64,000 nucleotides of DNA from Anaerotruncus sp. (GCA_022009795.1 CP091724.1:1649501-1713500), one strand, 5' to 3'; positions 47,649 to 57,792 are shown, counted from the stretch's first letter. Notes: generated from the letters alone by a model not told the origin. A program made the numbers and translations.

Positions 47649-49259
47649 GGCTCTGCTCCTTTCTGCGGCGGGGTTCCTCCCGGCGCAAAATCTGGTCGAT
47701 CTTCCGCTTGACGGTCTGCAACTCCGTGTACCGCTGTTTCTGTTCGTGGTAGGTGTTATACAGGCCGGATTTCTTGGAAACAAGCTGCTCGATCTCGTCC
47801 TGCAACGCTTTTCGGGCGGGCAGCTTGGTAATGCCATGCTCCCGGAAGTACCGGGCGGCTGCGTCGGCTATAATAAAGTCGCTCTCATGCGCCTGCCGGT
47901 ATGCGGCGCGGGCTTTCTCGGATTTCTGCGCTTTCAGCCCGTCGCGGGCGGGCTTGGTCTTGGCGTAAGCAAGTACCTGTTGCTGCAACTCCTTTTTCCC
48001 TTGCAGCTTGGTTTCCAGTGCTTTCAGTTCGCTGCTGGTCTGGCGCATTTCCTGATAGGCGGTATCAACGGCGGCTTCTAACTGCTCCGGGGAAGTGAAG
48101 CCGTATTCCTGATACACATTCAGCGTCGCGGCCATTTGTTTGAGGTTGTGCATGGTCGCCCAGCGTTCATAGCCCCGGCCTTTGCCCTCGGCTTTCTTCT
48201 GCTCAATGTCCACAAGCCGCTGTACATTCGGAGCGGTTTGAGGGGCTTTTGTGGGCTGTATGTCGGTTTTCCCATGCCGGGGATATTCGGGTATAGCCGC
48301 GGCCTTTTCTGCGGCTCTGGCGGCGTTCCGCTCCAAAACGGCAAGGACAGCGGCGCGGTCAAAATCGTCGCCCAGCTTGCGGGCGGTAATGGGCTTTGTC
48401 CTGTCCGGCGTGAGATAGGATAGCCGCCCCCGGCTCTCCTTAACGGTCACACCCTCCCGCAGCAGCAGAGAAGAAAACTCGTCAAAGCCGGTGGCGGTGG
48501 CAAGGGCTTCCCGTATGGTCTGCCGCAGCTTCTCCTTGTTCGTTTCAAACTTGGTCTGCCGGGGCGTGATACTATCGGCAATCATGGGGGCGTTCTGCTT
48601 GTCCAGCGCGGCCTGTCCCTTTTTCTGCGCCCAATACTCCCGGTCGGTGACGCGGTTCTTGCTGCCGTTCAAGAGGTCGATTTGGTAAAGCCCCTCCCGG
48701 TGGCACATCTCCATGACTTCGGACTTGAAGTAGCGCAAGGCCGCGTCAGTACAGCGGTGCTTGCAACCGGCTTTCGTGTCGGCTGGCCTGTCCATGTAGG
48801 GCAGGAACGGCACTTCCTCTATCCGCAGGCTGTTAATGACGATATGCACATGAATGTTGCCGCTGTGGTTATGCCCGTCCGGGTGGGTGCATACAAGGGC
48901 TTGGTGGCCGGGGAAATGCTCGGCGCAAAACTTCTCGCCCAATGCCTGCGCCCGGTCTACGGTCAAGCCGTTGTCCGGGCCGTCCCGTGGGTCAAAGCTG
49001 ATGATATAGTGGTGGCTTTTCACATCTTCCCGCCGCTGGTTCTTCCCGTAGCGGAGATTTGCCCGCATACACGCAACGGCAAAATCCTCCCCGCCGCAGT
49101 TCAGCGTGGACAGCCGGTAGTCCTCGCGGGGATAAGCCTGCCGGTTTCATCAAGGACGGGCTTCATGGTAAACTCGTCATGCTCAAAAAGCAGGTATTGT
49201 TCGGCGGCTCCGTAGTCGGCATTTTTAGAGTTGATATGCTTGAGTGTTGCCAACCGCAT
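47638..49259 (-). CDS. Relaxase/mobilization nuclease (one frameshift)
   Basis: About 540 aa. N-terminal relaxase domain: MRLATLKHINSKNADYGAAE, EDVKSHHYIISFDPRDGPDN, and the metal-binding HxH in GHNHSGNIHVHIVINSL. It nicks oriT and leads the strand into a recipient. The C-terminal half is helical coiled coil (ELKALETKLQGKKELQQQVL). One break near 49135 separates the first 40 codons. It starts inside the end of the mobC-like gene. No VirD4-type coupling gene accompanies it. Confidence 0.88.
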
Positions 49260-49623
49260 CACCTACTTTCTGTAAGACTTCATACTTGAGGGCGGCAAGG
49301 TCGGCTATGGCGGCGCGTACCTCGCCGGACAACGCATTGTAGGGTGCGCCGTACTCGTTCAGATACCGGGCAATCTGGTTGAGGTTGCCGCCGATCCTGC
49401 CGTACTCGGCGGCCAGCTTCCCGACAGCGGAGAGCAGTTCGTCATTGACCGCCGACACATGGATAACGGGGCGTATGGTGGTGCGCCGTATCGCCTGCCG
49501 GAGAAATTCGGACTGGCTGATACCATAGGGCGCAAGCCGCGCAGTGAAGTCGGCGTATTCATCTTCGGACAGCCGGGTTTTCACAACACGGCTGCGGTGG
49601 GGCGTGTTGTATCGCTTCGGCAT
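49225..49623 (-). CDS. MobC-like relaxosome accessory protein
   Basis: Intact 132 aa. Ribbon-helix-helix region KTRLSEDEYADFTARLAPYG and SQSEFLRQAIRR, then the MobC-type EYGRIGGNLNQIARYLNEYG. Such proteins bind oriT and help the relaxase. The stop overlaps the relaxase start by 35 bp, so both are translated together. Confidence 0.85.
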   Translation of the reverse strand: MPKRYNTPHRSRVVKTRLSEDEYADFTARLAPYGISQSEFLRQAIRRTTIRPVIHVSAVNDELLSAVGKLAAEYGRIGGNLNQIARYLNEYGAPYNALSGEVRAAIADLAALKYEVLQKVGDAVGNTQAYQL

Positions 49624-49639
49624 AGGCTATAAACCTCCT

Positions 49640-50180
49640 TTCACTTATCACAAAAAATAGGCTGGTCTGTTAGGTATTTCCGGGACAGTTCCCGCAAAAA
49701 AACGGCCTGCCGGACGGAAATATTTTTGCGGCGCAAGCCGCCATAGCAGGGTTTGGGGAAGGCACTCCCCAACAAGTTTCCCGCGAGGGACAAAACCGCA
49801 GAATTGCGGATTTTGGCACCGTGGTAGAAACTTGCTCTCCGTGACTGCAAACTTTCTCTCACTTCCGCCCGCCACTTTTTTTGGGAAAACTGCAACCACA
49901 AAAAGTTTGTTTCTCTTTTTTTCTGCTACTACTAATCCTGTAAAGGGCATTCCTGCCCGCTTTCGCTAAAATGACACCGGACGCAGTGGTTTCTACCCGG
50001 TGTTGGAGAAATCCTTTCTCTTTGCCCTCTACTACGGGTAAATGCTCCAAATGCCAAACACCAGGGCAGAAAAATTCCCTCCTCGCTTACTACTACAACC
50101 GGCAGGGGGCAAAATGGCCGGGAGCGGAGCCGGACAACAAAAAAAGCAGTAAATCTTTTTCAAGACTTACTGCTTTCGCT
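49640..50180. other. Gene-free region, probable oriT
   Basis: Upstream of mobC lie about 590 bp with no believable gene but several inverted repeats: TTGGGG/CCCCAA (49753-49772), CCGCA/TGCGG (49796-49809), and the long-range pair ACCGTGGTAGAAAC (near 49819) with GTTTCTACCCGGT (near 49989). Position next to mobC and relaxase genes suggests the transfer origin. The nick site is not identified. Confidence 0.4.
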
Positions 50181-50211
50181 GGCCGCGTCGGTGGCGGCTG
50201 GTATTCAGTTT

Positions 50212-50424
50212 TTATGACTTGTCCGGTGGTTCGTCAAGCCGGAACTTGAATTGACAGTCAATTAACCGCTGCTTTACATAGTCCTCCACCTCGGCGTTGA
50301 CCTGCCCGTTCACTTTTGAGAAATAGCGGATATATCCGGCGTAGTGGAGCAGGACAGCGTTCACGGCTTCTGGGTCGCCCTCACGGGCTTTGAGGATTGT
50401 TTCATAGGGGAGAAGTCTACTCAT
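50212..50424 (-). CDS. HTH_16-type conjugative-element protein
   Basis: 70 aa: MSRLLPYETILKAREGDPEA, VNAVLLHYAGYIRYFSKVNG, KQRLIDCQFKFRLDEPPDKS. This is the small helix-turn-helix protein that accompanies the sigma-like ORF in Tn916-type elements. It overlaps the sigma-like gene by 8 bp. Likely a regulatory partner. Confidence 0.8.
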   Translation of the reverse strand: MSRLLPYETILKAREGDPEAVNAVLLHYAGYIRYFSKVNGQVNAEVEDYVKQRLIDCQFKFRLDEPPDKS

Positions 50425-50839
50425 ACCGGCTCACCCCCATTTCTTCGCGTAGCCGCTGCAAGGCAAGCTGGATATGCCGCCCCGCTGTGCTGCGTGACCG
50501 GCCAATACACGCGCCGATCACGCGCTGCGGCTGGCGCAGAAAGTAATAGCGCAGGATTTCTTCCCGCGTCTGCTCCGGCAAAACAGAGATCGCGTCGGCA
50601 AGGGCGGCGTTGCAGAGCAGGACGGTCTGACCGCAGACGGTAAATGGGTATTCCTCGTCCGGCTCCGACGCGGCAAACTGGACAAACTTCTCGTTCATCA
50701 GATAGTCAAGGGAAACTTGCCGTTCCCATTGCCGTTTAAGCTTCAAAATCTTGTCCAAGGCGGCACAGCGGATAACAGTCTTGCAAAAGGCGTTGTACCT
50801 GCGCTGGATATATTCTTGATAGGCTATCTGGTCGGTCAT
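50417..50839 (-). CDS. Sigma-70-family-like protein of a mobile element
   Basis: 140 aa: MTDQIAYQEYIQRRYNAFCK, VLPEQTREEILRYYFLRQPQ, GRSRSTAGRHIQLALQRLRE. The C-terminal half is a sigma region 4 HTH; the N-terminal half is helical. Same kind as the Tn916 Orf7-type regulator, thought to act on element genes. ATG at 50839 follows a GGGG site. Confidence 0.78.
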   Translation of the reverse strand: MTDQIAYQEYIQRRYNAFCKTVIRCAALDKILKLKRQWERQVSLDYLMNEKFVQFAASEPDEEYPFTVCGQTVLLCNAALADAISVLPEQTREEILRYYFLRQPQRVIGACIGRSRSTAGRHIQLALQRLREEMGVSRYE

Positions 50840-51024
50840 GGAAATTCCCCTTTCTGAATAATAGTGCGGGGCGGTGGCACTTCTTGCTGTCGCCCCTTGA
50901 TTGCCTACCAGCAAAGGCGGGCGGGGCTGTCAACGGCTGCGCATATGCGCCGTTCATCTTGACCGTTGACTGGCTCGGCTGGGTTTGCTATTTACCCGAC
51001 AAACTTGAATTTATTTTTAAGCTA

Positions 51025-51785
51025 TCACGTTTTTACCTTCTTAAGCCTTACTATCATTACCATAGGAATTTCTTTGTTGGTTTTGAAACATTCTTCATAA
51101 AATCCATCAATGACAAATCCAGCTCTAAAACAAAGGTTAAAAATATCTTGTATGGAACGATGATAATAAATCTGCTCTTTCGGTTGCCCTTCAATCGCTA
51201 TATCATAGTAACTGTGCGGTGTCATATATTTTTCAGTCAACGTGATAAAACAAGGGTGTTGCGTTGCAAAGACAAAAATTCCGCTTTCCTCCAACAGTTC
51301 ATAAACAGCCATAAGAAGTGGTTCAATATCCGTAATATCCATAATTGCCATATTAGAAACTGCTTTCGTAAAGGCTCGATTTCTTTTTTTAATTCTAATA
51401 TACTTTTTTTCTATCGGTCGCATCCGCCACACAAAATTCAATTTGTTTTGCATATTGTGATTGCCGTCTTTTAGCCAATTCTATCATTTTTTTGCTGTAA
51501 TCAAAAGCGACAACCGAAGCGCCTCTTTGTGCAAGATACGAAGAATAATTTCCATTGCCACACGCAATATCCAAAATGTAATCCGCAGGATTAGGAGATA
51601 GAAGTTCCGTTACTTTGGGACGCACTACCTCTCTGTGAAATTCATTAGATTCGTCACCCATTGCATTATCCCAAAAATTGTGAGTTCTCCTCCCAGATTT
51701 TTTTACTTTCCTCTGTTCCCATGTTATCTCCCACTCCCCAAATTTGCTTTTTTGCTTCCATTAAATCTTCCTTACTATATTCCAT
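51025..51785 (-). CDS. SAM-dependent methyltransferase beside tet(W) (frameshifted; possible chimeric start)
   Basis: Class I methyltransferase of about 235-250 aa: YILDIACGNGNYSSYLAQRG (SAM site), VAFDYSKKMIELAKRRQSQY, IEFCVADATDRK, then ELLEESGIFVFATQHPCFIT and FYEECFKTNKEIPMVMIVRL. The target is unknown. Changes near 51680 and 51405 break the frame. Two starts fit: MEYSKEDLMEAKKQI at 51785 (GGAGGGTAAC ahead) and MGTEESKKIWEEN at 51722 (GGGAG ahead). The first 15 residues resemble the start of another small protein often seen near tet genes, so the longer form could be a fusion made by deletion. Confidence 0.65.
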
Positions 51786-51835
51786 TGTTACCCTCCATAA
51801 CTTCTGATTGTTGCCGTCTTGACGATTATGTATCT

Positions 51836-53765
51836 TTACATTACCTTCTGAAACATATGGCGCACCTTGTCCAGGCGGCTGTTTGGACGGCGGGGCTGGA
51901 TGACCGGCTGACCGACAGCGGCCTGATATCCTTTCAGCTCTGTAAGGCATACGCTCCGCCCGTTGGTGTAAAAGGCCAGATCAGTACGGTATGCCTGTAT
52001 ACAGCGGGCGGGAATCTCGCCAGTAAAGACAACTTCATCCTTTTTTACCTGGGCCGTTTCGATGGTGGCACAGTATTTCGGTGCATCATGATAAGCCCTG
52101 GAAAGGTATTCCTGGGGCGCATAGAGGATGAAGGAGAGATAAGGTTCCAGCAGCTGCGTCCCCGATTCCTTCAATGCCTGTTCCAATACAATCGGGGCCA
52201 ATGAGCGGAAGTCCGCCGGCGTGCTGACCGGACTGTAATAAAGCCCGTATTCAAAGCAAATCTTACAGTCCGTTACGTTCCAGCCGAACAAGCCCTGCTC
52301 CAGCCCGTAACGGATACCATCCCTGACAGCGTTTTGAAAACTCTGGTTCAAGTATCCCAGCGAAACCCGGCTCTCGTATTGTACACCGGAGCCAAGCGAG
52401 AGTGGTGTAACAGACAGTCCTATGGATGCCCAAAACGGGTTGGGCGGCACCTCGATATGGATGGTGTGGCTGGCTGCTTTGAGCGGCCGCTCCATATAAA
52501 TGACGGAGGGTTCCTTTACCACTGTTTCAAGCTTGTATTTTTCCGACAGCAAAGCGGAAACAACCTCCAACTGCACCCGGCCCAAAAAAGAAAGAATGAT
52601 CTCATGGGTGATGGAATCCACTTCGCAACGCAAAAGCGGGTCAGTATCCGCAAGTTGCGTAAGAGCGTCCAGCAGCCGTTCTCTTTGCGCTGCCGTTTTC
52701 GGCGCAATCGTCGTCCGCAGCATGGGGAGGGGGTCCTCGCGCCACCTTTTACGAGGGAGCCGGGTTTGGTCCCCTAATACATCGTTTAACCTCACGCTGT
52801 CGCTGGGAAGGATAACAATTTCACCCTGATAAGCGGTGTCTGTCCGAACAATTTCCCCTTTGGATGGAATACGCATCTCTGTGATTTTTCAGCTTTTTCT
52901 CCCGGCCAGGGCCACCGTATCCCGCAGGCGCAGCGTTCCGCTGTATAACCGTAGATAGACACGCCGCTGGCCGCAATCGGTGTACTCAACCTTGAAAACG
53001 CTGCCGCATAGGGCGGCGCCCCCCTGTTCCCCAATCGGTTGGAACAGCCCTGTCACCGCATCCATCAACGGTTGAATGCCAAGGCCATTTTTGGCGCTGC
53101 CATGATAGACTGGGAACAGGGAGGCGTCTTGAACCCGCTGCTGTTCCTCCCGCGCAAGTTTTTCCCGGCTGATTGGTTCTCCTGCGATATACTTTTTCCA
53201 ATAATTCATCGTTATTTTTCGATGACCGCATCCCATGCTTCTATGTCGGTATTTTTCCTCCAGGACTATTTCCGGGGACAGCGACACCGTCTGCTTGATG
53301 ATAATATCGGCGGAGAGCTTATCCCGAACAGACTGAACCACGCTCTGCAAATCAACGCCAGCCTGGTCGATCTTGTTGATAAAGATAACGGTGGGAATGT
53401 TCATTTTCCGCAGGGCATGGAACAGAATACGGGTCTGGGCCTGCACGCCATCTTTAGCGGAGATCACCAAGATGGCCCCATCTAAAAACAGCCAAAGAGC
53501 GGTACACCTCCGCCAAAAAAATCCATGTGGCCGGGCGTATCCACAATGTTAACTTTACATCTGTGCCACTGGAAGGAAGTGACTGCCGCTTGAATGGTAA
53601 TCCCACGCTGCCGCTCCAAAAAAACATGGTGTCCGTCCTCGTTGTCCCTTTTTTTCGACGCTCCCCGGTTCTGAAATGGCTCCGCTGGCATATAGCAGGC
53701 TCTCCGTCAAGGTCGTCTTTCCAGCGTCTACATGGGCAAGAATTCCAATATTGATTATTTTTCAT
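51836..53765 (-). CDS. tet(W): Tetracycline resistance ribosomal protection protein Tet(W) (frameshifted)
   Basis: Translational GTPase that removes tetracycline from the ribosome. Restored length about 639 aa. GILAHVDAGKTTLTESLLYA (G1), RGITIQAAVTSFQWHRCKVN, DTPGHMDF (G3), FINKIDQAG (G4); the C-terminus PNSRLDKVRHMFQKVM and many internal blocks are those of Tet(W). Breaks: A5 right after the ATG (53758), A7 near 53655, T6 near 53625, several at 53470-53515, near 53200 and near 52890. All are homopolymer length changes, unlikely to be real in a selected gene. It starts at 53765 after GGGAGG and has its own leader. Confidence 0.93.
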
Positions 53766-53805
53766 GTGATTGTCCTCCCTTTACAGCCCCAAAGGGCATA
53801 AAAAT

Positions 53806-53838
53806 CCCCAGCAGTAAAAATACTTTTTACCACTGGGG
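53806..53838 (-). promoter_or_regulatory. tet(W) leader attenuator hairpin
   Basis: CCCCAGCAGTAAAAA (53806-53820) pairs with the segment ending CACTGGGG at 53838; on the minus strand ATTTTTATGCC follows. The stem begins within the leader peptide codons, so ribosome position can decide whether it forms, as in tet(M). Confidence 0.75.
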
Positions 53839-53871
53839 ATTATAAGTTGCGGACATACACATATACAGCAT
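53827..53871 (-). CDS. tet(W) leader peptide
   Basis: 14 codons: MLYMCMSATYNPQW, stop. Same position and role as the tet(M)/tet(W) leader peptides that couple translation to attenuation. Its last codons form the 5' arm of the hairpin above. Confidence 0.7.
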   Translation of the reverse strand: MLYMCMSATYNPQW

Positions 53872-54057
53872 ACACCTATTTGTGATTGCTGTTTTGAATA
53901 TGTCAAAATTGATAAGGCAAAAGTATTCTTAAATTGGGTACAAAAAACTAAGCCCCTACAAAAGGAGCTATCATAATCCTTTGTTCCCACTATTTGATTA
54001 TAGTTTTATTTAAGAATACCTTGCCGCATATTTTTTACTCCTTTTCTGGATTAAATC

Positions 54058-54086
54058 ATTGTATCACATCAGTTTTAGGAAAGCAA
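54058..54086 (-). promoter_or_regulatory. Promoter of tet(W)
   Basis: Minus-strand TTGCTT (54086-54081), 17 bp, TACAAT (54063-54058). Downstream (about 54035-54010) a frame MRQGILK with a GGAG site is like the short frame upstream of tet(M). The remaining 54090-54434 has no gene; it holds stems TTTGGTTGGA/TCCAACCAAA (54176-54199) and GGAAAATC/GATTTTCC (near 54300-54330). Confidence 0.6.
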
Positions 54087-54434
54087 GTACCTAAAAGAAA
54101 TTTTTCTTCCCCTTATATGTAACAATCATACCGGCTTCCTAGCGTTCAGAATGTTTTCTGCTGTCTGCTGTGGTGTTTGGTTGGAATTGTCCAACCAAAA
54201 AGCCGATCCGTGGTGTTGTCTGCATTTTTACTAAATGCAAATTCAATGTATACAGAAAGATATAAGGAGTGGGAGGGATTCCGCCGTAGTTGGCATTGTA
54301 GGAAAATCCAAAAGTTTAGATTTTCCCACAATGCTTATCTTTTGGTCTTTGGTTCGGAATAGTGTAGTGCTGGCGGTCTATCTCTTGTTTTCGGTTGCTT
54401 GCTTCCTTACCGTACATGAGCATTTGCGGCGGGC

Positions 54435-55508
54435 TTAAAGCAGGCTCACAACAAGATCGCCCATTTGCGCCGTGTTCACGGGCTTAAAGCCATCCTCGTA
54501 AATATCCGGTGTGCGCGCTTTTGTAAGTGCAGCGTCAACCGCTTTTTCGATTGCGTCGGCCGCCGCTGCTTCGCCAAAGGTGTAGCGCAGCATCATTGCG
54601 CCGGAAAGAATCGTTGCAAGCGGATTTGCTTTGCCCTCGCCGGCAATGTCCGGTGCGGAGCCGTGGATAGGCTCATAAAGGCCGAAGGTGCCCTCTGCAA
54701 GAGATGCCGATGCAAGCATTCCGATTGAGCCGGAAATCATTGATGCCTCATCCGAAAGAATGTCTCCGAAAATGTTGGAGGTAACGATTGTGTCAAACTG
54801 AGCGGGATTGCGCACAAGCTGCATTGCGCAGTTGTCAACATACATATAAGAAACCTCAACCTCGGGATAATCCTCGGCGGTTTCCTCCATCACCTTTCTC
54901 CAAAGCCTTGAGGAATCAAGCACGTTTGCCTTGTCTACGCAGGTGAGCTTTTTGCCCCTCTTCATTGCGTATTCAAAGCCGGCTTTCACAATTCTTTTGA
55001 TTTCCGGATAGGTGTATCTTTCCGTGTCGTATGCGCCGACAACGCCGTTTTCCTCGTAAGTGCCTCTGTCGCCGAAATAAATTCCGCCCGTAAGCTCGCG
55101 AACGATAAGAATGTCAAGCCCGTTGCCTATGATTTCCTCTTTAAGCGGAGATGCGGATTTAAGCGGCGCAAAAATTTTTGCGGGGCGCAGATTTGCAAAT
55201 AATCCCAAATCCTCCCTTATTGAAAGCAGGCCCTTTTCCGGCCTGTTGCTGCCGGGCTGATTATCCCATTTCGGGCCGCCTACCGCGCCGAGCAAAACAG
55301 CGTCCGAAGCCTTGCAGGCCTCTGCCGTTTCTTTGGGATAGGGCACGCCGGTTGCATCAATTGCGCAGCCGCCGAGCAGCTGATAATTGTAATCAAATTC
55401 AAAACCGAATTTTTTGCCTGCCGCATCAAGCACCTTGATGCATTCATCAACTATTTCCGGGCCGATACCGTCGCCCTTTAACACTGTGATTTTTGTAATT
55501 TTTTTCAT
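54435..55508 (-). CDS. leuB: 3-isopropylmalate dehydrogenase
   Basis: Intact 357 aa. NAD-dependent oxidative decarboxylation of 3-isopropylmalate in leucine synthesis. TVLKGDGIGPEIVDECIKVL, LLGAVGGPKWD, RELTGGIYFGDRGTYEENG, VDNCAMQLVRNPAQFD, VTSNIFGDILSDEASMISGS, EPIHGSAPDIAGEGKANPLA. It follows leuA on the same strand by 74 bp and shares its T-box. The leuCD genes are not in this window; the mobile element begins just past the stop. Confidence 0.96.
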   Translation of the reverse strand: MKKITKITVLKGDGIGPEIVDECIKVLDAAGKKFGFEFDYNYQLLGGCAIDATGVPYPKETAEACKASDAVLLGAVGGPKWDNQPGSNRPEKGLLSIREDLGLFANLRPAKIFAPLKSASPLKEEIIGNGLDILIVRELTGGIYFGDRGTYEENGVVGAYDTERYTYPEIKRIVKAGFEYAMKRGKKLTCVDKANVLDSSRLWRKVMEETAEDYPEVEVSYMYVDNCAMQLVRNPAQFDTIVTSNIFGDILSDEASMISGSIGMLASASLAEGTFGLYEPIHGSAPDIAGEGKANPLATILSGAMMLRYTFGEAAAADAIEKAVDAALTKARTPDIYEDGFKPVNTAQMGDLVVSLL

Positions 55509-55582
55509 ATTTTTGCCTTTTCTTTGTTCGGCAATCCGCCGAAAGAAATTGTTTAAGCTTTTTGCGTGCTTTTTTCAACGCC

Positions 55583-57321
55583 TCAGCATTTATCGAATAT
55601 GCCGGGCATTGTGTCGTCGCGCATTGTGTCTTTTTTTGATCGCGGTTGATTGCGCAGATAATGCCCTTCATTGAAGCGTAGCCGATGTTGTGCGAAACGC
55701 CTATGCCGAAAATGTCTTTTCCTTGCGGATTTTTAATGTGAATATAGGAAATAGCCTTTGAATCGGAGCCGACCGAAATTGCATGCTCGCTGTAATCCAC
55801 AAATTCATAGCATGCAAGCCCCGCCTTGTTCATGGCATCGCAAAATGCGCCGATTGGGCCGGAGCCGTAGCCCTCTGTTTTAACGGGTTCGTTGTCTTTG
55901 TATTTAAGCTCACCGGTGAAATGAACGCTTGTAAGCTCCTCGCTTTCGCTCTTTTCCTCCGTGATTTTGTAATTAAGCAATCTGTAAGGGCCGCAAACAT
56001 TTCTGTATTCCTTTTGGAACAAATCAAAAATTTCATCGGGCTGCAGCTCCTTGCCGCTTTCGTCGCAAGCTTTTTGCACGATTGCGCTGAATTCGCCCTG
56101 CATTGCCTTCGGCATTTTAATTCCGTAATCGTTTGCAAGAATAAATGCCATTCCGCCCTTGCCGCTTTGCGAATTTATGCGCACGATAGGCTCGTATTCT
56201 CTGCCCACATCGGCAGGGTCAATCGGCAAATACGGAATTTCCCAATAATCGGAATTGCTTTGCTCCATATATATTTTGCCTTTATTGATAGCGTCTTGGT
56301 GAGAGCCTGAAAAAGCGGTAAACACAAGCTCACCCGCATAGGGCCAGCGCGGCGGCACCTTCATTTTGGTGGTGCGCTCATAAATATCTTTAATTTTGTT
56401 TATATCGTGGAAATCAAGCTCGGGGTCAACTCCCTGAGTCCACATGTTAAGCGCCAATGTAACCATGTCAACATTGCCGGTGCGCTCTCCGTTGCCGAAA
56501 AGCGTGCCCTCAACTCTGTCTGCTCCCGCCATAAGCGCAAGCTCCGTTGCGGCAACACCCTCGCCTCTGTCGTTGTGGGGGTGCAGCGAAATGATTGCGC
56601 AGTCGCGGTTTTTGATGTGGCGGCAGAAATATTCGATTTGGTCTGCATAGCCGTTCGGAGTGGAGCATTCCACCGTGGAGGGCAGGTTAAGAATAATCGG
56701 GTTTTCGGGCGTGGGCTGCATAACCTTCATAACCTCTTCGCAAATCCAAACGGAATTGTCAATCTCGGTGCCCGTGAAGCTTTCGGGCGAATATTCATAT
56801 CTGATATTCATATCCGGATTGCGCTTTAATTCCTCGTCCGTAAGCTGCTTAATAAGCTTTGCGCCGTTTACGGCGATATCGATAACGCCCTGCATATCTG
56901 TTTTGAAAACAACCTTGCGCTGCAGCGTTGAAGTTGAATTGTAAAAATGCACGATAACGTTTTTTGCGCCCTTGATAGCCTCAAATGTTTTTTTGATAAG
57001 GTGTTCGCGCGCCTGCACCAGCACCTGAATTGTAACATCGTCGGGAATATAGTTTCCCTCAATCAGCGTGCGCAAAATTTCATATTCCGTTTCAGAGGCA
57101 GACGGAAATCCAACCTCAATCTCTTTAACGCCTATGTTCACAAGCGTTTGGAAAAGCTCTAATTTTTCCTGCAAGTTCATCGGGTCCACAAGTGATTGAT
57201 TACCGTCTCTCATATCAACGGAGCACCAAATCGGCGCCTTGGTAATTACTTTGTCCGGCCAAGTTCTGTCCGGCAGGTTAATCGGCTTAAACGGAATGTA
57301 TTTTTTGTATCCTTCAAGCAT
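55583..57321 (-). CDS. leuA: 2-isopropylmalate synthase, LeuA2 type (C-terminal frameshift)
   Basis: About 579 aa. Condenses acetyl-CoA with 2-ketoisovalerate, first committed leucine step. The N-terminus MLEGYKKYIPFKPINLPDRT and WCSVDMRDGNQSLVDPMN belong to the LeuA2 (yeast-like) group; HPHNDRGEGVAATELALMAG carries metal-binding His, GNGERTGNVDMVTLALNMWT follows, and the C-terminal regulatory domain (LTSVHFTGELKYKDNEPV, GPIGAFCDAMNKAGLACYEF) is present. An extra A near 55640 hides the end DTMRDDTMPGIFDKC. ATG at 57321 has GAAAGGAG. Confidence 0.94.
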
Positions 57322-57343
57322 TTTCAAAACTCCTTTCTCGGTA

Positions 57344-57624
57344 AAAGGGCATAAAAAATACGCCCCATTTGATATAGGGGCGTAGAAATAACTACACGGT
57401 ACCACCCTACTTCGGCAAACAGCGTTTGCCCTTTAGCATCATTTAATGCCTCAACCGATAACGCGGTTAAGCGTCCGCCCCTATTTGAAATTCAAAGCGG
57501 CGACTCCGCAGAGAGCTATGCATCATGATTTTCGTATCGGCTTTCACCTGCCGCCGACTCTCTGCCACGACTAATAATGATCTTTTTCTGCTTCACAGTC
57601 TTTTTTGGGTAATATTTATTTGTA
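57344..57624 (-). promoter_or_regulatory. T-box leader of leuA-leuB
   Basis: On the minus strand: stem I with AGAGAG, GGCGGCAGGTGAAAGCC; the T-box AGGGTGGTACCG (57408-57397), which pairs with uncharged tRNA ends; then the terminator ACGCCCC/GGGGCGT with TTTTTTATG (57383-57352). A CTC triplet (57515-57513), five bases before GGAG, is in the usual specifier position and would read leucine. High uncharged tRNA-Leu should therefore allow leuA transcription. Confidence 0.88.
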
Positions 57625-57629
57625 AAGTA

Positions 57630-57657
57630 ATTATAACACAGTATTCTCAAAAGTCAA
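57630..57657 (-). promoter_or_regulatory. Promoter of the leu operon
   Basis: Minus-strand TTGACT (57657-57652), 16 bp, TATAAT (57635-57630), directly upstream of the T-box leader. Confidence 0.75.
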
Positions 57658-57658
57658 C

Positions 57659-57775
57659 CCCGCGTCTAAACAAACTTCGTGCTTTTTGCAATTTGCTTTG
57701 CAAATCGCAAAAAGCACTGCGATTGTTTCTCTTTTCCCCAAAATGCCAAAGCATTTCGTGGGGGCACGAATAAGA
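57659..57775. repeat. Dispersed intergenic repeat, copy B
   Basis: Best-formed copy: GTGCTTTTTGC (57679-57689) and GCAAAAAGCAC (57707-57717) enclose ATTTGCTTTGCAAAT, making a long hairpin; AAATGCCAAAGCATTT makes another. Closely matches 16860-16985. Confidence 0.65.
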
Positions 57776-57792
57776 GATAAAGCGTGCGGAAT

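Larger units (their letters stand above)
43500..54420. mobile_element. Integrative mobilizable element carrying tet(W), about 11 kb
   Basis: A block of minus-strand genes with GC clearly higher than the flanks, between rpsF and leuB. It has integration (large serine recombinase), accessory (TnpW), replication (DnaC-like, replisome organizer), mobilization (relaxase, MobC) and regulatory genes (HTH_16, sigma-like), and tet(W). No coupling protein or type IV secretion gene is seen, hence an IME and not a full conjugative element. Ends are estimated: the left near the CCTATCCGGCAC/GTGTCGGATAGG stem (43573-43605), the right before the leuB stop at 54435. No direct repeats were identified. Confidence 0.75.

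Noticed and set aside
49641..49950. Two minus-strand frames of 86 and 100 codons upstream of mobC
   Set aside because: No ribosome site, no family resemblance, and they overlap inverted repeats typical of an oriT.
54435..55508. Disruption of leuB by the mobile element
   Set aside because: leuB is complete with its natural end; the element lies outside the coding region.
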